From: Mycolicibacterium porcinum
GTDB taxonomy: Bacteria > Actinomycetota > Actinomycetes > Mycobacteriales > Mycobacteriaceae
Direction: 5' to 3'
DNA: 64,000 bases
Assembly: GCA_001942045.1 (NCBI GenBank)
Contig: MSTD01000029.1
Location: forward strand, 11,389-75,388
The notes below the pieces were generated by a model. That model saw only the letters and a program-made list of their open reading frames with translations, was not told the DNA's origin and searched no databases. Below, piece by piece: positions 51,237 through 59,842 of the stretch (positions within the stretch are counted from its first letter, which is position 1; each line of letters begins with the position of its first letter). The translations under genes were made by a program, and so were the position numbers.

Positions 51237-52937
51237 ATGTCTTCCCACCAGCCCGATATCAAGCCCCGCAGCCGCGACGTCACCGACGGCCTGGAGAAGG
51301 CCGCCGCCCGCGGAATGCTCCGCGCGGTAGGTATGGGGGACGACGACTGGGTCAAGCCACAGATCGGCGTCGGATCGTCATGGAACGAGATCACGCCGTG
51401 CAACATGTCGCTGCAGCGGCTCGCCCAGGACGTCAAGGACGGCGTGCACGAGGCCGGGGGCTACCCGCTGGAGTTCGGCACCATCTCGGTGTCCGACGGC
51501 ATCTCGATGGGCCACGAGGGCATGCACTTCTCCCTGGTTTCCCGCGAGGTGATCGCCGACAGCGTCGAGACCGTGATGCAGGCCGAGCGCCTCGACGGCT
51601 CGGTGCTGCTGGCCGGCTGTGACAAGTCGATTCCCGGCATGCTCATGGCCGCGGCCCGCCTGGATTTGGCCTCGGTGTTCTTCTACAACGGCTCGATCAT
51701 GCCCGGCGTCGCCAAGCTCACCGACGGCACCGAGAAGGAAGTCACCATCATCGACGCCTTTGAGGCCGTCGGCGCGTGCGTGCGCGGGTTGATGTCACGC
51801 GAGGACGTCGACATCATCGAGCGGGCGATCTGTCCGGGCGAGGGCGCGTGTGGCGGCATGTACACCGCCAACACCATGGCGTCGGCGGCCGAGGCGCTGG
51901 GTATGTCGTTGCCGGGCAGCGCATCTCCGGTGGCCGTGGACAAGCGCCGCGGCGAGTTCGCCCGTCGCTCGGGCGAGGCGGTCGTCGAGATGCTGCGCCG
52001 CGGCATCACCGCGCGCGACATCCTCACCAAGAAGGCGTTCGAGAACGCCATCGCGGTGGTGATGGCGTTCGGTGGGTCCACCAACGCCGTGCTGCACCTT
52101 CTGGCCATCGCCAAGGAGGCCGAGGTCGAGCTGACGCTGGCCGACTTCACCCGCATCGGCAACAAGGTGCCTCACCTGGCCGATGTGAAACCCTTTGGCC
52201 GCCACGTGATGAAGGACGTCGACGAGATCGGCGGCGTGCCGGTGGTCATGCGCGCACTGCTCGATGCCGGCCTACTGCACGGCGACTGCCTGACCGTCAC
52301 CGGCAAGACCATGGCCGAGAACCTCGCCCACATCGCTCCCCCGGATCCGGACGGCAAGGTGCTGCGGGCGATGAACAACCCGATCCACCCCACCGGCGGC
52401 ATCACCATCCTGCACGGGTCACTGGCCCCCGAGGGCGCCGTGGTGAAGTCCGCAGGGTTCGAGTCCGACGTGTTCGAGGGCACCGCAAGGGTTTTCGAGC
52501 GCGAGCGGGCGGCCCTGGACGCGTTGGAGGACGGCACCATCACCCACGGCGACGTCGTGGTCATCCGCTACGAAGGCCCCAAGGGCGGCCCGGGCATGCG
52601 CGAGATGCTGGCCATCACCGGCGCCATCAAGGGTGCCGGGCTGGGCAAGGACGTGCTGCTGATGACGGACGGCCGGTTCTCCGGCGGGACGACGGGCCTG
52701 TGCGTCGGGCATATCGCTCCGGAGGCCGTCGACGGCGGGCCCATCGCCTTCGTCAAGGACGGTGACCGGATCCGCCTGGACGTGGCGAACGGGACGCTCG
52801 ACGTGCTGGTCGACGAGGCCGAGTTCGAGGCCCGCAAGGTCGGGTTCGAGCCGCTGCCGCCGCGCTACAAGACCGGCGTGCTGGCCAAGTACACCAAGCT
52901 GGTCCAGTCCGCCGCCGTCGGAGCGGTCTGCAACTAA
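51237..52937 (+). CDS. ilvD: Dihydroxy-acid dehydratase
   Basis: Iron-sulfur enzyme of valine, isoleucine and pantothenate synthesis (dihydroxy-acid to 2-keto acid). The 566-residue protein has the cluster-ligating cysteines in [16 protein letters not shown] and [16 protein letters not shown], and the C-terminal [18 protein letters not shown] with the catalytic serine region. Length is normal. A GGGAGG lies 13 nt upstream, rather far, and TACTT/TACCT -10-like bases lie close to the ATG, so translation could be leaderless. A strong terminator follows. Its Fe-S cluster is of a type known to be damaged by copper, which makes the adjacent RicR-like box notable. Confidence 0.97.
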   Translation: MSSHQPDIKPRSRDVTDGLEKAAARGMLRAVGMGDDDWVKPQIGVGSSWNEITPCNMSLQRLAQDVKDGVHEAGGYPLEFGTISVSDGISMGHEGMHFSLVSREVIADSVETVMQAERLDGSVLLAGCDKSIPGMLMAAARLDLASVFFYNGSIMPGVAKLTDGTEKEVTIIDAFEAVGACVRGLMSREDVDIIERAICPGEGACGGMYTANTMASAAEALGMSLPGSASPVAVDKRRGEFARRSGEAVVEMLRRGITARDILTKKAFENAIAVVMAFGGSTNAVLHLLAIAKEAEVELTLADFTRIGNKVPHLADVKPFGRHVMKDVDEIGGVPVVMRALLDAGLLHGDCLTVTGKTMAENLAHIAPPDPDGKVLRAMNNPIHPTGGITILHGSLAPEGAVVKSAGFESDVFEGTARVFERERAALDALEDGTITHGDVVVIRYEGPKGGPGMREMLAITGAIKGAGLGKDVLLMTDGRFSGGTTGLCVGHIAPEAVDGGPIAFVKDGDRIRLDVANGTLDVLVDEAEFEARKVGFEPLPPRYKTGVLAKYTKLVQSAAVGAVCN

Positions 52938-52941
52938 CCGG

Positions 52942-52990
52942 GATTTGTGCACGATTTTCCGCGCTGACCGCGGAAAATCGTGCACAAATC
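52942..52990. terminator. Bidirectional terminator between ilvD and the LuxR-type gene
   Basis: A perfect 22-bp stem with loop CTGAC, containing ATTTTCCGCG/CGCGGAAAAT. Its right end overlaps the stop codon of the convergent regulator gene. AAATC/GATTT at the stem ends gives A- and U-rich flanks on both strands. Confidence 0.88.
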
Positions 52991-55586
52991 ACCGACCGCG
53001 ACGGATGATCGCGGCGAGCTGCTCACGTGAGCTCGCGCCCACCCGTTGACAGGCCCGGTACAGGTGGCCTTCCACGCTGCGCACCGACATCACCAGACGC
53101 TCGGCGATCTGCTTGTTGGACAGGCCGGCGACCACGAGTTCGACGATCTCACGCTGCCTTCCGGTCAACGGCTGACCGGCCGGGTTGCGCAGCGCCGGGG
53201 TACAGAGCCCGCCGCATTCGTCGGCGCTCTCCTGCGCCAGCGCTGCCGCATACGCACTGCGCTTGGCTTGCCCGTGGCGGCCGAACGCGACCGCGGCCTG
53301 CGCGGTGGTGTCGGTGGCGGTGGCCCGGTCGCCGAGCGCTCGATACTCCCCTGCCGCAGCGAGCAATCCGTTGCCGTCATCGGCTGCCAAGGCCTCGATG
53401 TGGTGGGCAACTGTTTCGGCCAGCGGCAGTTTCAGGGTGTCGGCAAGCTCCCGCGCCCGTTTGGCGCCTGACGTGTCGCCCCACTGTGCGGCGGTCTGCA
53501 GACACAGTAGTTCATGTGTCGGCTGTTCGTATTTCGCCGCGTCCCGGGCCGCTTCGCGGACCACCTCGATGGCGTCGGTCAGCGCACCACCGGCCGCCAG
53601 CGTCCACCCGGTGGCCACCGACATCGCGGTTTGTACGAACACGTAATCGCCGGGCACCATCTGGCCGACTCCGGCCAGAGCCTCGGTCGCGGCGTCGGCC
53701 TGGCCGAGTTTGGCGTATGCCTCGGCGAGGGCGAAACGACTTGCGATGCGCAAACCTGTTGTTATCGCATGTGTTTCGGCTCCCGCGCACGCCTCATGCA
53801 GGTGTTTGACGGCAGCGGGCAGATCGGCCCTGGCCAGTTCGGCGTGGCCGAGCAGGTTGGCGAGATTGGCGTAGACGAGGCCTGGAACGTCGCGCGCCGA
53901 CTCGTCGAGCCGCACTGCCATCGCCGTGACTTCGTCGATCCGGCCGGTCAGCCGGCAGGCGCGGCCGTGGACTGCGCCGAACCAGAACCGCATCGGCGAG
54001 GATTCGAAAGAGGTGGTGGCCCGTTCGATGGCCTGCTCGGCGACGGAGTCGATGTCGTCGACGTGCCCCAGCGCACCGAAGGCCATCATCAACGCGATCG
54101 AGGCCATCATGGCGTGGAGATCTGGCAGTCCACCCGAATCCAGGGCGGTCCTGGCGTTCTCCTCGGCGCTCGCGCAGTGTCCGAGCACCGCATCGACACA
54201 GGCTTGGATGGCCAGTCGCTCCATCCGCTGTGCATCGGATTCCGCTGTGTCGGAGAGCTTTTCCAGGATCGCGTGCGCGTCGAGCGGGCGGCTGAGCATC
54301 CAGGCCAGATTCGCTGCCCGGATCGTGGCCCAATGGTGGCGGTCGGGTCTGCCGTCTGCACTGATCTCGCGCAGAACCGTCTCGGCTTCGTCACCGCGGC
54401 TCAACAGCACCAACGTCATGGCCCGCATCGGTGCGGCCTCGGGTGCGCCGCATTCGTCTGCGGCAGCGGCGAATCGGTTCGCCGCGTCGGGATCGAGCAG
54501 GACCGCGGCGCACCGGGCCGCGGTCAGATACAGCTGCGGATCAGGTGGCAGATCGGAGTGCAGCGCCAGCAGTGCCCGGCGCACCGTAGCGCGCATGTCG
54601 CCGTCAGGTTCCGACGCCAGCCGGCTGGCGAGCTTCCCGCGGATCTTCGACAGGTGCATCTCACCGGCTGTGGCCCTGCGTAATTCGCCGTATAAGGGAT
54701 GTGCCAGGGTCGCCACGAGGCCGCGCCCGGCCCGGTCGATCCGGACCAGATGCATCTGCTCAGCAGCCTCCAGATCGGCGGGCTCGACCAGGTCGACCAG
54801 GACGTCGACACTGAGCGGTTCGCACTGCGACAGCGTGTCGAGTACCAACGCCATACCAGGCTCGAGTTGACCGAGGCGGCGCCCGACCATGTCGGTGATG
54901 CTCTGGGACACAGCCACATCGCCGTCCCACATCCACACCCCGGCGGATTTGCGCATCCGCCCGGCGGCGATCTGGTCTTTCACCAACTGCAGCAGGTACA
55001 GGGCGTTGCCTCCGGTGAGCTTCCAGAAGCGGCGCGTGCTACGGCTGTCGACCGGCCCGCCGACTGCGGACTCGATCAGGGTCGCAGCCGCCGTGGCGGA
55101 AAGTGGTTCGAGGTCGATCCGGTCGAGCAGGCTGTCCTTCCACAGGGCGGTCACCGCGTCGGGTTCCGGGCCGCCGGACCGCGCGGTGACGACGAGGCGC
55201 ACCCCCTGCGTCTGTGCCAGTTGGTGCACGACGTGCGCGGACAGCGGATCGAGCAGGTGGGCGTCGTCGATGCCGATGACGACCTTGCCCATGCGCTGCT
55301 GGGCCACGAAGGAGTCGATCACGCGCCGTACGTCCGGCAGCGGGTCGCACATGCTCTGGCTGATCGATCCGGTGAAGGCTCCCAGCGGAATCTCCCGCGC
55401 GGATTCGGTCCCGACGAACCAATTGGTTCGATGTCCGGACGCGGCGGCGTGGGTGAGGGCCTCCCGGGCCAACCGGGTTTTGCCGACGCCGGCACTGCCG
55501 ACGATCACCACACCGTGATGGGTTCCCGGCCCACCAAGGGAGCGACGGATCGCCGCCAGTTCTTCTTCCCGCCCCGCCAGCTTCAT
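52989..55586 (-). CDS. LuxR-family transcriptional activator with AAA ATPase domain
   Basis: An 865-residue MalT/LAL-like regulator. The N-terminal ATPase has Walker A GSAGVGKTRLAREAL (about residues 30-44), Walker B VVIGIDDAHLLD (about 101-112) and VVTARSGG. A long helical TPR-like middle follows. The C-terminal LuxR helix-turn-helix is LTGRQREIVELVVAGLSNKQ followed by IAERLVMSVRSVEGHL. Such proteins activate target promoters after binding ATP and an inducer. It stands alone with its own promoter; no target is obvious. Shares a terminator with ilvD. Confidence 0.92.
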   Translation of the reverse strand: MKLAGREEELAAIRRSLGGPGTHHGVVIVGSAGVGKTRLAREALTHAAASGHRTNWFVGTESAREIPLGAFTGSISQSMCDPLPDVRRVIDSFVAQQRMGKVVIGIDDAHLLDPLSAHVVHQLAQTQGVRLVVTARSGGPEPDAVTALWKDSLLDRIDLEPLSATAAATLIESAVGGPVDSRSTRRFWKLTGGNALYLLQLVKDQIAAGRMRKSAGVWMWDGDVAVSQSITDMVGRRLGQLEPGMALVLDTLSQCEPLSVDVLVDLVEPADLEAAEQMHLVRIDRAGRGLVATLAHPLYGELRRATAGEMHLSKIRGKLASRLASEPDGDMRATVRRALLALHSDLPPDPQLYLTAARCAAVLLDPDAANRFAAAADECGAPEAAPMRAMTLVLLSRGDEAETVLREISADGRPDRHHWATIRAANLAWMLSRPLDAHAILEKLSDTAESDAQRMERLAIQACVDAVLGHCASAEENARTALDSGGLPDLHAMMASIALMMAFGALGHVDDIDSVAEQAIERATTSFESSPMRFWFGAVHGRACRLTGRIDEVTAMAVRLDESARDVPGLVYANLANLLGHAELARADLPAAVKHLHEACAGAETHAITTGLRIASRFALAEAYAKLGQADAATEALAGVGQMVPGDYVFVQTAMSVATGWTLAAGGALTDAIEVVREAARDAAKYEQPTHELLCLQTAAQWGDTSGAKRARELADTLKLPLAETVAHHIEALAADDGNGLLAAAGEYRALGDRATATDTTAQAAVAFGRHGQAKRSAYAAALAQESADECGGLCTPALRNPAGQPLTGRQREIVELVVAGLSNKQIAERLVMSVRSVEGHLYRACQRVGASSREQLAAIIRRGR

Positions 55587-55719
55587 CTCAGCAGTTCGTA
55601 CCCGCCATCGCCGTCATGGAAGTCCTGCGATTGCCCACAATATGGCGCAATTCCCGGCCCGGGGACCAAATTGACGCATCGTGTGATTCGCGGGGCGCTC
55701 CCGGCACGCAGGTATCCCT

Positions 55720-55740
55720 ACCAGCCGGAGTCCGGCTGGT
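55720..55740 (-). terminator. Hairpin terminator of the SPW-repeat gene
   Basis: ACCAGCCGGA-G-TCCGGCTGGT is a perfect 10-bp-arm palindrome 23 bp after the SPW gene stop. The rest of the 55587-55763 gap shows no further feature. Confidence 0.55.
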
Positions 55741-55763
55741 CCGTCGGCTTCGCCTACCGCACC

Positions 55764-56204
55764 TCAGGCGTGCCGCGCTTCAGAATTGCGCACCCGCATG
55801 CCGAAGTACATCGCGTTGAAGCCCAGCACCATCACGAGTGCACCGCTGACCACGTGCGACCAGATCATGCCGGCGGTCGGTCCACTGACGAACACCCACG
55901 GCGAGATGATCAGCCACACACCGAAGATCGGCAGTGTCCAGGTCATGCCGTGCGCGCGGTCCAGCGCGAAGCTGAAACACATCGACAGGAATGCGATCGC
56001 CCCTCCGACGATGAGGTCGTTGACCGTCAGCCTGTTGAAGGAGTCGAAGCCGACGATCCAGGGGGACAGCGCGACGTACATCGCCGTCAGCAACGTCAGG
56101 CCGAAGGTGACCTGCGCGGCCATCGACTCTGCGACCCGGTCATAGCCCGCCCGCAGGGCCATAATGTCCGGGTGTAGGTCGATTGATGAATGGACTGTAC
56201 TCAT
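55764..56204 (-). CDS. SPW-repeat membrane protein
   Basis: A 146-residue integral membrane protein with four hydrophobic helices and two SPW signatures (YVALSPWIVGF, about residues 43-53, and WLIISPWVFVSG, about 96-107), the mark of the SPW repeat family. Function unknown; such proteins are common in actinobacteria. AAGGA lies just before the ATG at 56204. It is divergent from the HTTM-like gene. Confidence 0.88.
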   Translation of the reverse strand: MSTVHSSIDLHPDIMALRAGYDRVAESMAAQVTFGLTLLTAMYVALSPWIVGFDSFNRLTVNDLIVGGAIAFLSMCFSFALDRAHGMTWTLPIFGVWLIISPWVFVSGPTAGMIWSHVVSGALVMVLGFNAMYFGMRVRNSEARHA

Positions 56205-56327
56205 TTCTTGTCCTTTCCGTTACACGGCAAGGCGTTTGGGCCCTACCGCACCCATCCATCGCTTCCCAGATTACGCCGTATGTCCGGCGTCGGCGGCGGC
56301 CGTCGGCGACCGTCGACGGCCGCCAAG

Positions 56328-56333
56328 TACAGT
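56328..56333 (+). promoter_or_regulatory. -10 box, leaderless start at 56341
   Basis: TACAGT followed by exactly 7 nt and ATG. Confidence 0.55.
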
Positions 56334-56340
56334 CATCTCA

Positions 56341-57864
56341 ATGCGGTGGCGCAGCAACGCCCGAACAGAAGATCCCACCGGCGCACGTCAGCAACTCGGC
56401 TGGTTCGCAACGCTCTTCGCGATGGCGTTGGTGTTCCACTACTCCGACAGTCAGCCCCTCGCGGTGCTGCCTGCGTTGCTGGCCGGCCTGCCCGCGCTGA
56501 TCTTTCCCGGCTCGGTGGCTGCCGCCGGCCTGGCGGTGGCGGCCGGAGCCGTCGTGGCCGTGCTGAATCTGCCTGCCGCGTCGAACCATCTCGTGCTGAG
56601 CCTGCTGGTCGCCATCGCGCTCGGGACCGCCGCGCTGTGGGCGTTGGTCGTTCGGAAGCGGCCCGACACCTCGAGCAGCTTCGTCGACCGCTGGCTGGAA
56701 GCGGCGCGCAGCCCGGTCGGGCTGGTGTTGCTCGTGGTCTATCTGTTCACGGTGTTCGACAAGTTGAACACCGCGTACTTCGCCCCGGAAACCTCGTGTG
56801 GTGGCGAGCTGTTCGGACAGCTCATCTGGCTCAACGGCTTCGAGGATGCGGTGCCGGGGCCGTCGGTCGGCCAGTTCGTCGCCGTCGTCGCGGTCGTGAT
56901 CGAGGCCGCCATCTTCGCGTTGCTGGCGGTGCCGAAACTGCGGTTCTGGGGCGTGCTGCTCGGTGTGGGCTTCCACTCGATATTGGCGTTGGCCTCGTTC
57001 TACGACTTCGCCACGGTCGTCTTCGCGGTGTACGTGCTGCTGGTCCCGACCGAGGTGTTCGCCACCCTGTCGCCCCGGCACCGCGAGCGTGCGTGTCTGC
57101 CGCCCGACACACCGCGAAACGTCAGCATTTTGGGCACGCTCGCAACGGTCGGGCGACCGCGGGGCCTGGCGCTCACCGGTTTCGCGGCCCATGTGCTGGT
57201 GAGTCTGGTATCGAGCTCGGCCGACTCGCCGGACAGCCCGATCGGCCTGCCGTGGCACACCCTGCTCGTGCTCACGTGGGCCGTCGCGGTGATCCCGTTC
57301 ATGATCGCGCTGTTGCGGGCCTACCGTGCTGCCGAGTTGGCCGGCGTCCGCGCCCCGAATTGGCAGCTACGCCCCCTGATCCTGCTGATCGCACCGCTGC
57401 TGGCGTTAGCCAACGGGGTCACGCCGTACGTGGGGCTCAAGACCGTGGCGAATTTCTCGATGTTCAGCAACCTGCACACCGAGGAGGGCAGCTCCAACCA
57501 CCTGTTGCCCGGCGTCACGGCCATTCAGTTGGCCGATTACCAGCGGGACACCGTCACCCTGGTCGGACTGGAATTGCCCGAGCCTACCGGCGACATGACG
57601 CAACTTCGCCGGCAGACCCGCTGGCTGTCCGAAGACCCTCCGGTCCGCATCCCCTGGCTCGAGCTGCGCCGCACCGTGCTGCTGTGGCGCGACGCGGGGC
57701 TGAGCGGCATCCGCATCGCCTACCTGCACGGCGGGCCTCCGCAGGTGGCGAACGACGCGACGAACGACCCCGTCCTCGCGGCACCGCTGCCGTGGTGGCA
57801 GCGCCATCTCCTCGCGTTCCGCGCCGTCGACTCCGGGTCCGGCGCCGGCGTCTGCCGCTGGTAG
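56341..57864 (+). CDS. HTTM-like membrane protein with an internal repeat insertion
   Basis: A 507-residue membrane protein with about ten helices that resembles HTTM/vitamin-K-carboxylase-like membrane proteins: LFTVFDKLNTAYFAPETSCG (about residues 136-155), AVVAVVIEAAIFALLAVPKL and GVLLGVGFHSILALASF. The C-terminal 100 residues are soluble (NLHTEEGSSNHLLPGV onwards). Between about residues 246 and 268 a 66-bp hairpin repeat found twice more nearby is read through in frame (RERACLPPDTPRNVSILG). The ATG is set by TACAGT-N7-ATG. Enzymatic activity is not proven for such bacterial proteins. Confidence 0.75.
   Translation: MRWRSNARTEDPTGARQQLGWFATLFAMALVFHYSDSQPLAVLPALLAGLPALIFPGSVAAAGLAVAAGAVVAVLNLPAASNHLVLSLLVAIALGTAALWALVVRKRPDTSSSFVDRWLEAARSPVGLVLLVVYLFTVFDKLNTAYFAPETSCGGELFGQLIWLNGFEDAVPGPSVGQFVAVVAVVIEAAIFALLAVPKLRFWGVLLGVGFHSILALASFYDFATVVFAVYVLLVPTEVFATLSPRHRERACLPPDTPRNVSILGTLATVGRPRGLALTGFAAHVLVSLVSSSADSPDSPIGLPWHTLLVLTWAVAVIPFMIALLRAYRAAELAGVRAPNWQLRPLILLIAPLLALANGVTPYVGLKTVANFSMFSNLHTEEGSSNHLLPGVTAIQLADYQRDTVTLVGLELPEPTGDMTQLRRQTRWLSEDPPVRIPWLELRRTVLLWRDAGLSGIRIAYLHGGPPQVANDATNDPVLAAPLPWWQRHLLAFRAVDSGSGAGVCRW
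57078..57143 (+). repeat. Hairpin repeat, copy A (inside coding sequence)
   Basis: A 66-bp unit starting GCACCGCGAGCGTGCGTGTC and ending GGGCACGCTCGC. It is read in frame inside the HTTM-like gene. Copies B and C are at 57870 and 58966. Confidence 0.75.
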
Positions 57865-57869
57865 GCCAC

Positions 57870-57934
57870 GCACCGCGACCGTGCGTGTCTGTCGGCCGCC
57901 ACGCCGTAAAACGTCGGCAGTTTGCGCCCGCTCG
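57870..57934 (+). repeat. Hairpin repeat, copy B (intergenic)
   Basis: The same unit as copy A, about 65 bp, 5 bp after the HTTM-like stop; its outer arms are less perfect (GCGACCGTGCG / CGCCCGCTCGG). It shares the core GCCACGCCGTAAAACGTCGG with copy C. Confidence 0.75.
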
Positions 57935-57963
57935 GGCCGACCCAGATGGCGCAGAATCGCGGA

Positions 57964-58945
57964 ATGGACATCGCAGATCGGCTGAAACTCGATGTGCCCG
58001 TGGTCCAGGCGGGCATGGCCGGCGGTATCGCGGGTGCGCCACTGGCCGCCGCGGTGGCAGCGGCCGGCGGGCTGGGCACATTGGGGCTCCTACCGCCCGG
58101 GCAGCTGAAGGCGGCCATCGCGACGGTCCGCGACCAGGTGCCCGGCCGCGCCGTTGCGGTCAATCTGTTGATGCCGTTCCTCCGCCGCTCACATATCGAG
58201 GTCTGCCTCGAAGCGAGGATCGACATTGCGGTGATGGCGTTCGCGATCGATCGAAATCTGATCCGACGACTGTCAGACGGCGGCGTTTTCGTCTTGGTGA
58301 TGGTCGGCACCCAAGCGCAGGCCGTCGAGGCGCTGGCCTACGGAGCCGACGGATTGATCGCACAGGGCCGGGAGGCAGGCGGACATCTGGTCGGCACCCA
58401 GGCGCAGGCGGATTTCTTGCCAAAAGCCTTGACCCTGGCTGGTTCCCGCCCCATCTTCGCCGCGGGTGGCATCGCGACGGCCGCCGACACCCGTGCGGCG
58501 CTCGCCGCAGGGGCCTCGGGTGTGGTGGCGGGCACGCGGTTCCTGCTCACCCACGAATCCGGCGCCCACCCGGTTTACCGGCAGCGGATCATCGACGCGG
58601 ACAGCACGATCGAGACGACGGCGTTCGGCCTGGCCTGGCCGGAACGACATCGGGTTCTCCCGAACGCCATGACAATGCGCTGGTGCCACCCGGACGGGCG
58701 CACACGCCGACTGCCCGCGGCGATCAACAAGTACAGCGGGCCGTTGTCCCGGATCCCCGACCGTGGCGACGGCGCGCTCCTGCGCCTTCAGCACCCCGCG
58801 CTGCCGCTCCTCACCCCGAATCACGCTCACCGCAGACATGCCCGCGAAATGGGTGGACCGCGCCGCGCTCTATGCCGGTGAGACCGCGCTGCGGTTGGAC
58901 CGGGTCACGTCGGCCGCACAGGCTGTGGCCGATCTCGCGCCGTAG
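57964..58945 (+). pseudogene. Nitronate monooxygenase-like flavoprotein, frameshifted near the 3' end
   Basis: A 2-nitropropane dioxygenase/nitronate monooxygenase TIM-barrel protein. It begins MDIADRLKLDVPVVQAGMAGG and shows VFVLVMVGTQAQAVEAL, GADGLIAQGREAGGHLVGT (FMN loop, about 125-143) and IFAAGGIATAADTRAALAAG, then INKYSGPLSRIP. The frame reads family-like sequence up to LLTP at about 58818, then becomes unrelated and stops at 58881. The +2 frame resumes ITLTADMPAKWVDRAALYAG up to a stop at 58945. One extra A in CCGAATC (58819/58820) explains it. Either a real mutation or a sequencing error; the truncated form would lack the last 40 residues. Confidence 0.75.
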
Positions 58946-58965
58946 TGCTTGCACTCTCGCGCGTC

Positions 58966-59031
58966 GCGAGCGTGCGCAAAATGCCGACGTTTTGCGGCGT
59001 GGCGGCCAGCAGACGCGCACGCTCGCGGTGC
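58966..59031 (-). repeat. Hairpin repeat, copy C (intergenic, inverted)
   Basis: A 66-bp unit in the opposite orientation. The outer arms GCGAGCGTGCG (58966-58976) and CGCACGCTCGC (59016-59026) are perfect, with an inner CAAAA-N8-TTTTG. It lies between two convergent genes and probably acts as a terminator. Confidence 0.8.
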
Positions 59032-59041
59032 AAAAGAAGCC

Positions 59042-59752
59042 TCAGGGGCCGACGCGGTCCGGGTCGCGGTAAGTCTCGGCCTGCGCGGCGATCACCTCGG
59101 GTGTCGGTAGCGGCTCGGCACGATCCACGTACACACCGCCGGCCCGCAGGGTGTCGTCGACCAGTAGCCAGATCCACCGCACCAAGTCGGCCACCAGCCG
59201 GTCCTGCTCGGTGGAGCCGGGTTGGTCGAGCCACCGGCCGGTCGTCGATTCGACCAGCCCGACGATGGCGAAGGCCAACGGCTCTGGATCCGTGGAGACA
59301 CCAAAAGCGTTGAGGTACACCGTGAACAGCACGCCGAGCTGGGTCCCGATGGTCTGCCGGATGTCGGCGATGGCGTCAGGCGTCGCGGCGTCCTCGCCGA
59401 GTGAGCACCGCGCCAGGTAGCGGTACAGGTTGCGGTGCTCGACGAGGAATCGCACGTGGGCGCCGACGCTGGCCTCGATGATCTGGGCCATCGAACCGTG
59501 CGGGGTCCACAGCGGCGCGAGCTCGGCCTGGAGCATCTCGGCGGCGCGCTGCGCGATCGCGCGCTGCAGGTCGCCGGCACCGGCGAAGTGCCGGTAGAGC
59601 TTGGTGCGGGTGACGCCGACGTGGGCGGCGATCTGTTCGGTCGAGGTCTGCGGACCGTGTTCGGCGATCGCGGCCAGCGCGGCATCGACGAACTCGGCCC
59701 GTCGGCGTTCCCGCTGGCCTGCCCATCGGCCGCGCCTCACGGCTGGTTCCAC
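59042..59752 (-). CDS. TetR family regulator divergent from DUF2236 gene
   Basis: A 236-residue TetR repressor with helix-turn-helix around EFVDAALAAIAEHG, EQIAAHVGVTRTKLYRHFAG (residues about 20-56) and a C-terminal ligand domain. The GTG at 59752 is the likely start. Two GGTAC-N5-GTACC palindromes lie between it and the divergent DUF2236/aldehyde dehydrogenase operon, which it presumably represses together with itself. The half-site and recognition helix resemble those of the mobile cassette TetR at 1900, so the two may cross-bind. Confidence 0.9.
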   Translation of the reverse strand: MEPAVRRGRWAGQRERRRAEFVDAALAAIAEHGPQTSTEQIAAHVGVTRTKLYRHFAGAGDLQRAIAQRAAEMLQAELAPLWTPHGSMAQIIEASVGAHVRFLVEHRNLYRYLARCSLGEDAATPDAIADIRQTIGTQLGVLFTVYLNAFGVSTDPEPLAFAIVGLVESTTGRWLDQPGSTEQDRLVADLVRWIWLLVDDTLRAGGVYVDRAEPLPTPEVIAAQAETYRDPDRVGP

Positions 59753-59774
59753 GACTACACCCTAGCCAATCAAG

Positions 59775-59818
59775 TGGTACATGTCGTACCATTCACCTAA
59801 CTGGTACGTCCTGTACCA
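59775..59818. promoter_or_regulatory. Two TetR operators, TGGTAC-N5-GTACCA
   Basis: TGGTACATGTCGTACCA (59775-59791) and TGGTACGTCCTGTACCA (59802-59818) start 27 bp apart. CAAG before the first and CTTG after the second extend the overall symmetry. They sit between the divergent tetR (59752) and DUF2236 (59843) starts. Confidence 0.8.
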
Positions 59819-59842
59819 CTTGATTTCGAAGGGACGACGCAG

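Noticed and set aside
57078-59031. The three 66-bp repeats as an insertion sequence
   Set aside because: There is no transposase frame and no target duplication between them; only small hairpin units are seen.
56190-59072. 960-codon frame running across two genes and the repeats
   Set aside because: Arg/Pro/Ala-rich translation without any fold; the HTTM-like and monooxygenase genes in the other frame are clearly coding.
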